DNA of 64,000 bases from Maribellus sp. YY47 (GTDB taxonomy: Bacteria; Bacteroidota; Bacteroidia; Bacteroidales; Prolixibacteraceae): assembly GCF_023111095.1 (NCBI RefSeq), contig NZ_JALGYW010000016.1, positions 62,001 to 126,000 of the forward strand. Reading direction: 5' to 3'. The position numbers and the translations under genes are program-made. Shown one piece after another: positions 27,351 through 35,098 of this stretch. Under the pieces are notes generated by a model. The model was given only the letters and a program-made list of their open reading frames with translations, did no database searches and was not told the DNA's origin. Each line of letters opens with the position of its first letter. Within the stretch, counting starts at the first letter, position 1.

Positions 27351-27467
27351 TAACGTTTATAAACGCTTGCAATTATTTAAAAACGGATACTTAGCTGAAT
27401 ACCTGCGCACAAAGCAAGTAAAGCTAATTGCGAAATAAGTGTAATACACATATACATACGTTAGACA
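27351..27467. repeat. attC-like imperfect palindrome before the 438-residue gene
   Basis: TAACGT at 27351 and ACGTTA at 27458-27463 bound the element. Internal arms GCAATTA and TAATTGC also pair. The right end reads GTTAGAC, matching the integron core GTTRRRY. The left core does not match its partner well and no integrase is in view, so this is a structural resemblance only. Confidence 0.3.
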
Positions 27468-27483
27468 CTATTTTAAAAAAACC

Positions 27484-28800
27484 ATGACAACTGACAAAAA
27501 GATAACAATAGAAAATAATACATGTATAATATCTTCCAATCTTTTGGATGAATTAGACTATGTAATTGGTGGTTATGGACAACCAACAATTGAATTTATG
27601 TTCAATTTTAATGCTTTTGTTGAGGCTTACATTTTATCAAGCAACTTTATTCTTACTCATCGTGAGATAGAACACATAAATATTACAAGAAGTGTTCTAT
27701 TTCCAAATGGGAGACCAATATTTGACCTTATCGCTAAATCTAAAAATGTTTCCATATTTAGTGGATTTGGTGACAATATCATGCAATGTGTTTATGTTGA
27801 TAAGGTTGAAAAAAGTGATAATGAAACGGCTTTGAAAGCTATTGAGACTTTCTGTCAAAGAGATTCAGAAAGAATAAAAAAGAACTTTATTCTTTCTGAC
27901 CTCTCCAAACCAATAGAAACCGTTAAAACATATTCTGTTGGTTTTACAGGAAAAAAAGAAGCGTTTGGTGGAGTTAATCAGGTTTTAATTGGAGAGACCA
28001 TAAATAGACCATTTGAAATTGTTAAATCATTTTTCAATACAATAACAAACTTTAATGTACAAGCAGCTTTACCTGTTTTTACATATCAACAGCAAATCCA
28101 GGAACTTGGAAAAAAGGCAATATCTAAAGAGATATATAAGACAATTTGCGATATTCAAGGTCAGAATATTGAAGACGCTGAAAATTATCTAGGAGCTGAA
28201 TTGCAAACAGTACCACCATTGGTAAGTATTGTTTTATCAAAAGCAAAAAATCGAGAAAACATTCCAGTTATCCTTAATGGTATTCGTGAGGATTTTACGG
28301 ACTTTAGGAGATGCTGTGAAGATTTTGAAAAAACCTTGAATGAAGCAAAAACGATAAAGCAACAAATCGAGGCAATTAAAGAATACAAAAACTTTTGGGC
28401 AACTTTAGTTAAAAAGTATACTGACAAAACATCTAGAATTATGTTTCGATTTATAGATATTGCTAAAGAATCTGACTATGAAAACGCTCTTGATAATGTT
28501 ATTGATAGTCAATCGGCTGAAGAGCTTTTCAAGGACTTAAATATGGGTAAAGTTGCAGGTAAGGCGGGCATTTTGGCTTGGGGGAAAATTAAAGAAAAAA
28601 GAATATTAAATAAATTTAAGGGTGTAGTCAACTTATGGTCATTATTGGAAGAATCGCCTACTATTGACAGACAAATTAAAGATATAGAAAGAGTTTTTAA
28701 TGCAACGATTGACAGAAATAGAATCCTCTATGCAAAAAAACATCTTGAAGAAATAAAAAAAACAGTGCCTAACATGCAATATAGCCGAAAAGGGGTTTAG
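27484..28800 (+). CDS. unrecognised AT-rich accessory gene, 438 residues
   Basis: I do not recognise this protein. It has no signal peptide or membrane helix. Residues ~1-110 are mixed alpha/beta, including FNAFVEAYILSSNFILTHRE, which faintly resembles the start of PIN-like nuclease domains but lacks a clear acidic triad. Residues ~230-340 and ~380-430 are long lysine/glutamate-rich helices, probably coiled coil. A Gly-rich segment (MGKVAGKAGILAWGKIKEK) lies near 355. Codons are markedly A/T-ending compared with flanking genes, which suggests recent transfer. It starts 17 bases after a GTTAGAC-type core and has no partner gene in the same transcript. A defence or mobile-element role is a guess from context only. 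Confidence 0.7.
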   Translation: MTTDKKITIENNTCIISSNLLDELDYVIGGYGQPTIEFMFNFNAFVEAYILSSNFILTHREIEHINITRSVLFPNGRPIFDLIAKSKNVSIFSGFGDNIMQCVYVDKVEKSDNETALKAIETFCQRDSERIKKNFILSDLSKPIETVKTYSVGFTGKKEAFGGVNQVLIGETINRPFEIVKSFFNTITNFNVQAALPVFTYQQQIQELGKKAISKEIYKTICDIQGQNIEDAENYLGAELQTVPPLVSIVLSKAKNRENIPVILNGIREDFTDFRRCCEDFEKTLNEAKTIKQQIEAIKEYKNFWATLVKKYTDKTSRIMFRFIDIAKESDYENALDNVIDSQSAEELFKDLNMGKVAGKAGILAWGKIKEKRILNKFKGVVNLWSLLEESPTIDRQIKDIERVFNATIDRNRILYAKKHLEEIKKTVPNMQYSRKGV

Positions 28801-28804
28801 AGGT

Positions 28805-28895
28805 ATGCTAAGTGTATCACCCGCATCAATTTCATTGCATCTTGATAGTGACGTTCTCCGCATTCCCTTTAAGGCCATATTGCAACCGTTAGCCT
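28805..28895. repeat. second attC-like imperfect palindrome
   Basis: GCTAAGTGTATCA at 28807 pairs with interruptions to TGCAACCGTTAGC at 28881-28893 (GCTAA, GT and CA positions match). An inner ATCAA/TTGAT pair lies between. The right end GTTAGCC misses the GTTRRRY consensus at one base. It lies directly after the stop of the 438-residue gene, as an integron cassette would require. Confidence 0.25.
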
Positions 28896-28920
28896 TTGTA
28901 CAAAAACAATACAGCACCAT

Positions 28921-29675
28921 ATGAAACAATTAGTAATAGTTATCTCCTTATTCTTGATTAGTGTAACTTCATTTGGTCAAAAATGGAACCCTGAAACCAT
29001 TTGTTCTACAGACACCTTGACAATAGAACCCAATATTTCGATGAAATACAATCATGAAAATAAGGACAGTTCAAATCAGTATCCATATAAAATAGTACAA
29101 TGCCGAACACGTTCTAAAGTCGGTTTTAGGATGGATGTTGCTTATTCTAGCTATTATTACGGTGAAAAAACAACAAGTTGGATTGGACAACATGGAGGAC
29201 CGAATTTTAATTTGATTCTGGTTGTTGACAAGTTAAACTTTGGTTTTAGATTTAAACCTTGGACAATTGATCCTAAACAAGAAATGGATTTTAATGGACA
29301 AATACTTCCGACAACGGCCAGGCTCAATAACATAAAACTTGATTACTATGTTGGCTATTCTCTTGATTTTGATAAACTGATTTCGGTAGAGCCATATGTA
29401 GGATATAATAGAACAACTTTTCGTGTTATTAATGAAGATGAATTAAATCAAGAGTTTTTTTAAATAAAACTGGTGGACTAATTATAGGTACGACTTTGAA
29501 TAAGTATTTCAAAATAAAAGAACATGAATACTTATCTGTATTTGGAACAGTTGGATACGGATTTGTAAATTATGAAAAAGTTCATCCTGATTTAGACAAA
29601 GGATATTTTGAGTGGAATCTAGGAATTGCTTATAAAGGATTTATAACTAAACGATTTAATAAAAGAGTTGAATAA
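28921..29675 (+). pseudogene. exported beta-barrel-like protein, frameshifted at a T7 run
   Basis: The first frame (28921-29463, 180 residues) has a signal peptide (cleavage near SFGQ) and alternating aromatic strands of an outer-membrane or secreted beta protein, ending abruptly in EFF. The -1 frame then reads on without a stop from 29460 to 29675, continuing the same kind of sequence (TGGLIIGTTLNKYF, then VFGTVGYGFVNYEK, then NLGIAYKGFITKRF). The break lies on seven T at 29455-29461: one extra T would restore a ~251-residue protein. It may be a true inactivating indel, an assembly error in a homopolymer, or -1 slippage on TTTTTTA. AT-rich like its neighbour. The family is not recognised. 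Confidence 0.7.
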
Positions 29676-29754
29676 GCTCCGCTCCCGCGCGAGTTCCCTC
29701 GCGTGGTTGTTTGGAAAACGGCATCGAACATTACGGCCAACAAGCCAATAAACT

Positions 29755-30219
29755 ATGATAAAACTTAAAAGCCAGAAATATGAGCTGGATTTGCACGCTG
29801 CTCAACAGATAAAAGACAAGGTTACGGAAGAAACGTGCAAAACCAATGTAAACCCGCAGTTGATTTTTAAACAGAGTTACACCGGGTACACCCTAAAAAC
29901 CTTTGTCGGAAACTGGACCCCCAATGGATTCTGGCTGTCGAAATACCGGAAACAGCTGTTTCAACTACGCCCCGACGTAATCGCAAAGTTCCGATTCGAA
30001 CAAGAGGCGGATAAAATACACCTTTCAGTCAGGTATTCCATCGGGTTTTCGAGTGTGTTTACAGGGCTGGTAATAATCTTTTTATTTTCGACTGCATTTC
30101 TCTCGTTGGGAGCCACCGCATACCTGGTGGTACTTGTTGCCATGACCGCATTGTATGTGCTGCTTGCCTTTGTTGAACTGGGCAGGCTGGAACAGGCAGT
30201 AAAAGATAAAATCCTATAG
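29755..30219 (+). CDS. hypothetical membrane protein, 154 residues
   Basis: The protein has a soluble N-terminal region of ~95 residues, two adjacent hydrophobic helices (~98-118 and ~121-142) and a short charged tail. I do not recognise the family. Base composition is back to the genomic norm, so it marks the right border of the AT-rich island. The first half is beta-rich with several aromatic residues (YTGYTLKTFVGNW). Its last six bases overlap the convergent M20 gene. Confidence 0.65.
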   Translation: MIKLKSQKYELDLHAAQQIKDKVTEETCKTNVNPQLIFKQSYTGYTLKTFVGNWTPNGFWLSKYRKQLFQLRPDVIAKFRFEQEADKIHLSVRYSIGFSSVFTGLVIIFLFSTAFLSLGATAYLVVLVAMTALYVLLAFVELGRLEQAVKDKIL

Positions 30220-31260
30220 CTTCAACTCTTCCAGCATATCAATATATTGCTGAATGCCTTTTAAAATTTCGCTTTTGTAAATGTATTCGTCGGCGGTGTG
30301 CGAACGGGCCGAGTCGCCGGGGCCCATTTTTACCGACGGGTTCGACATAATGGCCTGATCCGAAGTAGTAGGAGAGCCGTAAATCCGAATTCCCCTGCGT
30401 TTGGCAATCTGCGCAAAAGGATGCTCTTCGCTGATTCCCGAAGAGTTCAGCCGCACCGATCGGGGCTTCACTTCCGATTCGATCAGCTCGCTCACAATGC
30501 GGGCAGCTTCCTTGTTCGAGTAAAACTCGTTGGTACGCACATCGGCCACAAAATGACAAATGTCGGGTACCACATTGTGCTGGGTTCCGGCTTCGATCTG
30601 TGTCACCGACATTTTTACTTTTCCCAGTACATTGGAAACTTTCTCGAACTCGTAGTTTTGAAGTATCTGAATGTCCTTGATGGCTTTGTAAAGCGCGTTT
30701 TCGCCTTCTTCGCGGGCAGCATGCCCCGATCGTCCATGGGCATAACAGTCGAGTACCAACAGGCCTTTTTCAGCAATGGCCAGTTCCATGCGGGTAGGCT
30801 CGCCAACAATGGCAAAACGGATCGGCGCTATTTCGGGCAGCACGATCTCCAGTCCGCGGCGTCCCGAAATTTCTTCTTCGGCAGTGGCTGCGTAAATCAG
30901 GTTGAAAGGAAGGTCTTCACGTTCGTAAAAATGCACAAAGGCGGCCAACAATGCTACCAGCGGCCCTCCGGCATCGTTACTTCCCAGTCCGTACAAAATA
31001 TCGCCATCTTCAATCGGAGCAAAAGGGTCTTTGGTATAGCCTTTGGCCGGACGTACCGTGTCGATGTGTGAATTAAGTAATACAGTTGGTTTGTGCTTAT
31101 CGAAATACTTACAAAGCGCCCAGGTGTTGTTTTCCTTGGTCTGATACAGAACGCCCTCTTTATCAAGAAACGAGCGCATAATTTCTGCCGCGTTGGCTTC
31201 TTCTTTACTGAACGAAGGCGTTGCGATAAGTTTTATTAGTAAATCAATGTAACGATTCAT
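30214..31260 (-). CDS. M20 metallo-hydrolase, acetylornithine deacetylase-like
   Basis: Zinc hydrolase of the M20/ArgE/DapE superfamily. The 348-residue protein has SHIDTV (ligand His65, Asp67), GSNDAGG (bridging Asp96) and the catalytic-base block AEEEISG (~127-133), followed by the inserted dimerisation domain (~165-270) with RSGHAA. Near the end, TTSDQA and the late SHTADE motif supply the remaining ligands. It resembles the Bacteroidota ArgE-type deacetylases that remove an N-acyl group in arginine synthesis, where some members use N-acetylcitrulline or succinyl substrates. No other arg biosynthesis genes adjoin it, so the symbol is withheld. Six bases overlap the convergent gene. Confidence 0.85.
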   Translation of the reverse strand: MNRYIDLLIKLIATPSFSKEEANAAEIMRSFLDKEGVLYQTKENNTWALCKYFDKHKPTVLLNSHIDTVRPAKGYTKDPFAPIEDGDILYGLGSNDAGGPLVALLAAFVHFYEREDLPFNLIYAATAEEEISGRRGLEIVLPEIAPIRFAIVGEPTRMELAIAEKGLLVLDCYAHGRSGHAAREEGENALYKAIKDIQILQNYEFEKVSNVLGKVKMSVTQIEAGTQHNVVPDICHFVADVRTNEFYSNKEAARIVSELIESEVKPRSVRLNSSGISEEHPFAQIAKRRGIRIYGSPTTSDQAIMSNPSVKMGPGDSARSHTADEYIYKSEILKGIQQYIDMLEELKL

Positions 31261-31406
31261 ATGAAAATTTCCATTCAGGGTGCAAATGTGATAAAAAAAA
31301 CATTATCTGCATTCATTTCGCATCCGTTTTCATACCTCCGACTCTGCTTTAGGAAGGCAAACGGCGTTCGCGTGTATGTTTTATTTTTCAATGTCTGCTC
31401 TGCTGT

Positions 31407-31414
31407 TATCTTTG
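31407..31414 (+). promoter_or_regulatory. -7 promoter box of the M48 protease
   Basis: TATCTTTG, a full TAnnTTTG match, 21 bases before the ATG at 31436. It argues against the upstream ATG at 31376. Confidence 0.55.
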
Positions 31415-31435
31415 TTGTTTCAAAACTATAACAAT

Positions 31436-32674
31436 ATGCACGAATTTCTGTTTTGGCTCATCATTGCTATACTGGTTGTAGATTTTCTTTTTGAAAAGTA
31501 TCTCGATTATCTGAATACGACCCAATGGAGTGATACCCTGCCCGAAGAAGTGAAGGGGATTTACGATGAGGAGAAATACCGCAAGCAACAGGCTTACGAA
31601 CGCGAGAACCACCGGTTTGGGATGATCTCAGGAAGTTTTTCCATGGCCGTGACGCTGGCAATGTTCCTGTTTTTTGGTTTTGCGTTGGTTGACAGCTGGG
31701 CCTGGAGCCTGACGTCAAGTGCCATTGTCGCAGCGCTCATCTTCTTTGGAATTCTGATGTTTGCATCCGATTTAATCAATCTGCCGTTTTCGGTGTACGA
31801 TGTTTTTAAGATCGAGGAGAAATACGGCTTTAACAAAACAACTCCCAAAATATTTGTACTCGATAAAATAAAAGGCTGGCTCGTTAGCGGACTCATTGGA
31901 GGTGGTTTGCTGGCACTGATCGTTTTTATTTACCAGAAAACAGGTGCTGCATTCTGGTTTTACGCATGGGTGGTGGTTTCTGTATTCTCCATTTTTATGG
32001 CGATGTTTTATTCCAACCTTATTGTGCCGCTGTTCAACAAGCAAACTCCGCTCGAAGACGGCGAACTGCGCGATGCCATTAGCGAATTCTCAAAAAAAGT
32101 AGGTTTTAAGCTCGATAATATTTTTGTGATCGACGGTTCGAAACGTTCCACCAAAGCCAATGCTTATTTTACCGGGCTGGGGGCTAAAAAGCGAATTGTT
32201 TTATATGATACGCTCATCAAGGATATGACCACCGAAGAGATTGTTTCGGTGCTGGCACATGAAATTGGCCACAACAAAAAGAAACACGTGGTTCAGGGAC
32301 TGATCATCGGCCTGATCCAAACCGGAGTTGTGTTGTTTATTCTGGGGCTGCTGATCAACAATCCGCACCTGAGCCGTGCACTGGGAGTGGAAAAACCTAA
32401 CTTTCACATCGGGCTGGTGGCTTTTGGTGTGCTTTATACGCCCATTTCGTTTTTTACCGGAATTTTTATGAACATCCTGTCGCGCCGCAACGAATACCAG
32501 GCCGACCGCTTTGCCGCTGAAAATTACAGTGCGGAAGCTTTGGCTTCGGCCTTGAAAAAGCTGTCGGTAAACAACCTCAGCAACCTGACACCACACAAAA
32601 CGTATGTATTTTTTCATTATTCGCATCCAACGCTTTTGCAACGCCTCGATCATCTGAAACAGTTTGAGAAATAA
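31436..32674 (+). CDS. M48 (Ste24/HtpX-like) membrane metalloprotease
   Basis: Integral-membrane zinc protease of the CAAX-prenyl protease 1 type. The 412-residue protein has an N-terminal Peptidase_M48_N region with several helices, then the catalytic HEIGH (~275-279), two more helices, and the third ligand in NEYQAD (Glu ~353). In bacteria such enzymes act in membrane protein quality control. No prenylation role is implied. The start at 31436 is chosen from the -7 box at 31407; the longer form from 31376 would add 20 residues. Monocistronic. Confidence 0.9.
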   Translation: MHEFLFWLIIAILVVDFLFEKYLDYLNTTQWSDTLPEEVKGIYDEEKYRKQQAYERENHRFGMISGSFSMAVTLAMFLFFGFALVDSWAWSLTSSAIVAALIFFGILMFASDLINLPFSVYDVFKIEEKYGFNKTTPKIFVLDKIKGWLVSGLIGGGLLALIVFIYQKTGAAFWFYAWVVVSVFSIFMAMFYSNLIVPLFNKQTPLEDGELRDAISEFSKKVGFKLDNIFVIDGSKRSTKANAYFTGLGAKKRIVLYDTLIKDMTTEEIVSVLAHEIGHNKKKHVVQGLIIGLIQTGVVLFILGLLINNPHLSRALGVEKPNFHIGLVAFGVLYTPISFFTGIFMNILSRRNEYQADRFAAENYSAEALASALKKLSVNNLSNLTPHKTYVFFHYSHPTLLQRLDHLKQFEK

Positions 32675-33392
32675 GCAGAGAGCAAGTATTTTAATGCCAT
32701 GCAGCATTATGTAATTATCTTTTAGAGGTATCACTAATAGTGATGATAGTCAGGATATTTACTTTCCTGCATGAGGAGCCCTCTATGCATACATATCTTT
32801 TTCCGGAATTTGAAGAGAATATGAACGATTTTTAATAAGAAGCATGAAATAAGGAATAAGAAAATGTTAGCTCAAGTAATTCAGCTCTCGATGCTTTTTT
32901 ATTGGTTATTCCTTATTCCCTGGCTTTTGCAAATTCATATTTATGTGCAAAGAGTAGTTCATGAGGTGCCTCAAAAAGGAAATATTCACGCAAAGAACGC
33001 CAAGCTTTACACAGAGCGCGCAAAGACAGGAACTGATATTCTGTGTTTTGCGATCTTTGCGCTTCTTGTGCCCTTTGCGAGAACCTGATTTTAGCGACTT
33101 TCGGATAAAGCAGTGCCTGAAAAATTAGTTGTAACAGGGGGCGTTCAAAAACAAATTCCTTGCAAGTAACGCTGCGAGGCATAATTTGGTTTACTTACTG
33201 CTTGTTGGTCGTTTCGGTGAAGTTCTAAAAGAACTTTTCAGACAGAGAAGCAAAGAAGAATAAGATTCTTCCGTATTCAATTGAAGAAGGTGGAGTAAAG
33301 AATAGAAAGCTGATAACTCAGATTCTGCTGATTTTCGCTGTTCCGTCTTTCAAGATCAGTTTCATCAGCGTTTCATATCGGCCAAAGAATAT
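32675..33392. other. intergenic region with two inverted-repeat elements
   Basis: No supported gene lies here. AATAAGGAATAA at 32848-32859 pairs perfectly with TTATTCCTTATT at 32906-32917. From 32987 to 33083 lies an imperfect inverted repeat built on CGCAAAG in one arm and CTTTGCG in the other, a pattern I recall from many Bacteroidota intergenic regions. Two short open frames crossing it are composed of the repeat and rejected. Confidence 0.6.
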
Positions 33393-33400
33393 TAATTTTG
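33393..33400 (+). promoter_or_regulatory. -7 promoter box of cinA
   Basis: TAATTTTG, a full match to TAnnTTTG, about 52 bases before the cinA ATG. Confidence 0.6.
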
Positions 33401-33452
33401 GCTTCAGAAAGAAAACTTGTGAGTTGCCTTAAAGAGCAACAATTATAAACGA

Positions 33453-34706
33453 ATGAAAGCAGAGATCATTACCATAGGCGACGAAATTCTGATTGGTCAG
33501 ATCGTCGATACCAATTCGGCCTGGATGGGCCAGCAGTTCAGTTTAAACGGCATTGAAATATACCAGATCACTTCGGTTCACGACGATCGGAAGCACATTC
33601 TGGAAGCCATTCGGAACGCAGAGGAAAAAGTGGACCTCGTAGTAATAACCGGAGGTTTGGGCCCCACCAAAGACGATATTACCAAAGGTGTGCTTTGTGA
33701 GTATTTCGATACACATCTCGTTTTTCACGAACCAACATTGGAAGCCATAAAAGTGCGTTTTGCCAACCGTGGAATCGATGTAAACCGTTTGAACCGGGAT
33801 CAGGCGATGTTGCCCGAATCGTGCACGATTTTACCCAATAAAATGGGAACTGCTCCGGGAATGTGGTTTGAACGGAACGATACCATTTTTGTTTCGATGC
33901 CGGGTGTGCCTTTTGAAATGCAGTACTTAGTGGAGTTTGAACTGTTGCCTCGTTTGCGCGATACCGGCCGCACCAAAGCCATTTTTCACAAAACCGTTTT
34001 GACTCAAGGGGTGCCCGAATCGATGCTGGCCGACCGTATTTCAGACTGGGAAGATGCGCTGCCCAAACACATAAAACTGGCTTATTTGCCCAATCCAATG
34101 TCGGTACGTTTGCGCCTTTCTGCTTATGGCGACAACGAAGAGACACTAAAAAAAGAGGTGGAAGCTGAGATTGAAAAACTCAGACCGCTGATTTCAGAAA
34201 GCATTTTTGGCTACGATGAGGATACGCTGGCCAGTGTGATCGGACAAATGCTGGCAGCCAACGGAAAAACACTGGCAGTGGCCGAAAGCTGCACCGGAGG
34301 TTATATTTCGCATCTGATTACCTCTGTTTCGGGAAGCTCGGAGTATTACAAGGGCGGAGTTACTTCGTATGCCAACGAGGTAAAACAACAGGTGTTGGGA
34401 GTAAGCGCTGAATCGCTCGAAAGCTTTGGCGCAGTGAGCGAAGAGGTGGCGCTGCAAATGGCGGCGGGTGTCAAACGCCTGCTGAATGCAGATTATGCTG
34501 TGGCAACTACCGGTATTGCCGGCCCAACCGGCGGAACCGAAGAAAAACCCGTGGGTACGGTGTGGATTGCATTGACCGGACAGCATAAAACATTTGCCCG
34601 GAAATATGTTTTTGTGGGTGATCACCGCGAACGGAACATCGTTCGTTCTGCACAAACCGCCTTGCAGCTGTTGCGGCAACTGATTTTGGAAGAAACAAAC
34701 CATTGA
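33453..34706 (+). CDS. cinA: CinA-like protein, nicotinamide-nucleotide amidase
   Basis: Two-domain protein of the pyridine-nucleotide salvage route. Residues ~1-170 form the MoCF/COG1058 domain (ITIGDEILIGQIVDTNS and TGGLGPTKDD), linked in family members to ADP-ribose pyrophosphatase activity. Residues ~255-417 form the CinA C-terminal amidase domain (AESCTGGYISHLI and TTGIAGPTGGT), which deamidates NMN to nicotinate mononucleotide. The 417 residues are the usual full length. Monocistronic with its own promoter box. The competence-induced name comes from streptococci and need not apply here. Confidence 0.94.
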   Translation: MKAEIITIGDEILIGQIVDTNSAWMGQQFSLNGIEIYQITSVHDDRKHILEAIRNAEEKVDLVVITGGLGPTKDDITKGVLCEYFDTHLVFHEPTLEAIKVRFANRGIDVNRLNRDQAMLPESCTILPNKMGTAPGMWFERNDTIFVSMPGVPFEMQYLVEFELLPRLRDTGRTKAIFHKTVLTQGVPESMLADRISDWEDALPKHIKLAYLPNPMSVRLRLSAYGDNEETLKKEVEAEIEKLRPLISESIFGYDEDTLASVIGQMLAANGKTLAVAESCTGGYISHLITSVSGSSEYYKGGVTSYANEVKQQVLGVSAESLESFGAVSEEVALQMAAGVKRLLNADYAVATTGIAGPTGGTEEKPVGTVWIALTGQHKTFARKYVFVGDHRERNIVRSAQTALQLLRQLILEETNH

Positions 34707-35098
34707 TTTTAGTAGTTTATCAACGATATTCGTGTATTGTTCGCAAAATATTTCAACCGGTTTTAGATTGAACGATTGAATAATCTGCCATCAATCTTTT
34801 ATAACTTGTTCAGCTTGGGAATTAACTCTGCACAGAAAGAATATTGCTTTACTGTCTTGAATCAGTTAAAGCATGAAAAGCTGCGGGTATGAGAGGCATC
34901 AGCTATCAATTATTAAAGCATTTCGGCATTATAGCATTCATGCATTCGGCACAATTGTCCTCCGACTGTTGCAGACGAGCTTGAAATATTCTGTGCTTTT
35001 GCCCGGGAACATCGCCTTAACACAGTTTTTATTCTTTTAACAACATCAATGCGCGTTCTGCGTTTCTATTATGTATTTTTGAAGAAAATAAAAGGTCC
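34707..35098. other. intergenic region before the AsmA-like gene
   Basis: No coding frame or strong hairpin is seen. A full -7 box (TATTTTTG) at 35074-35081 lies 18 bases before the next ATG and probably drives it. Confidence 0.5.

Noticed and set aside
32864-33182. Two overlapping short open frames in the 32.7-33.4 kb gap
   Set aside because: They are read from the CGCAAAG inverted repeat itself and have repeat-derived composition; such frames are commonly mis-annotated.
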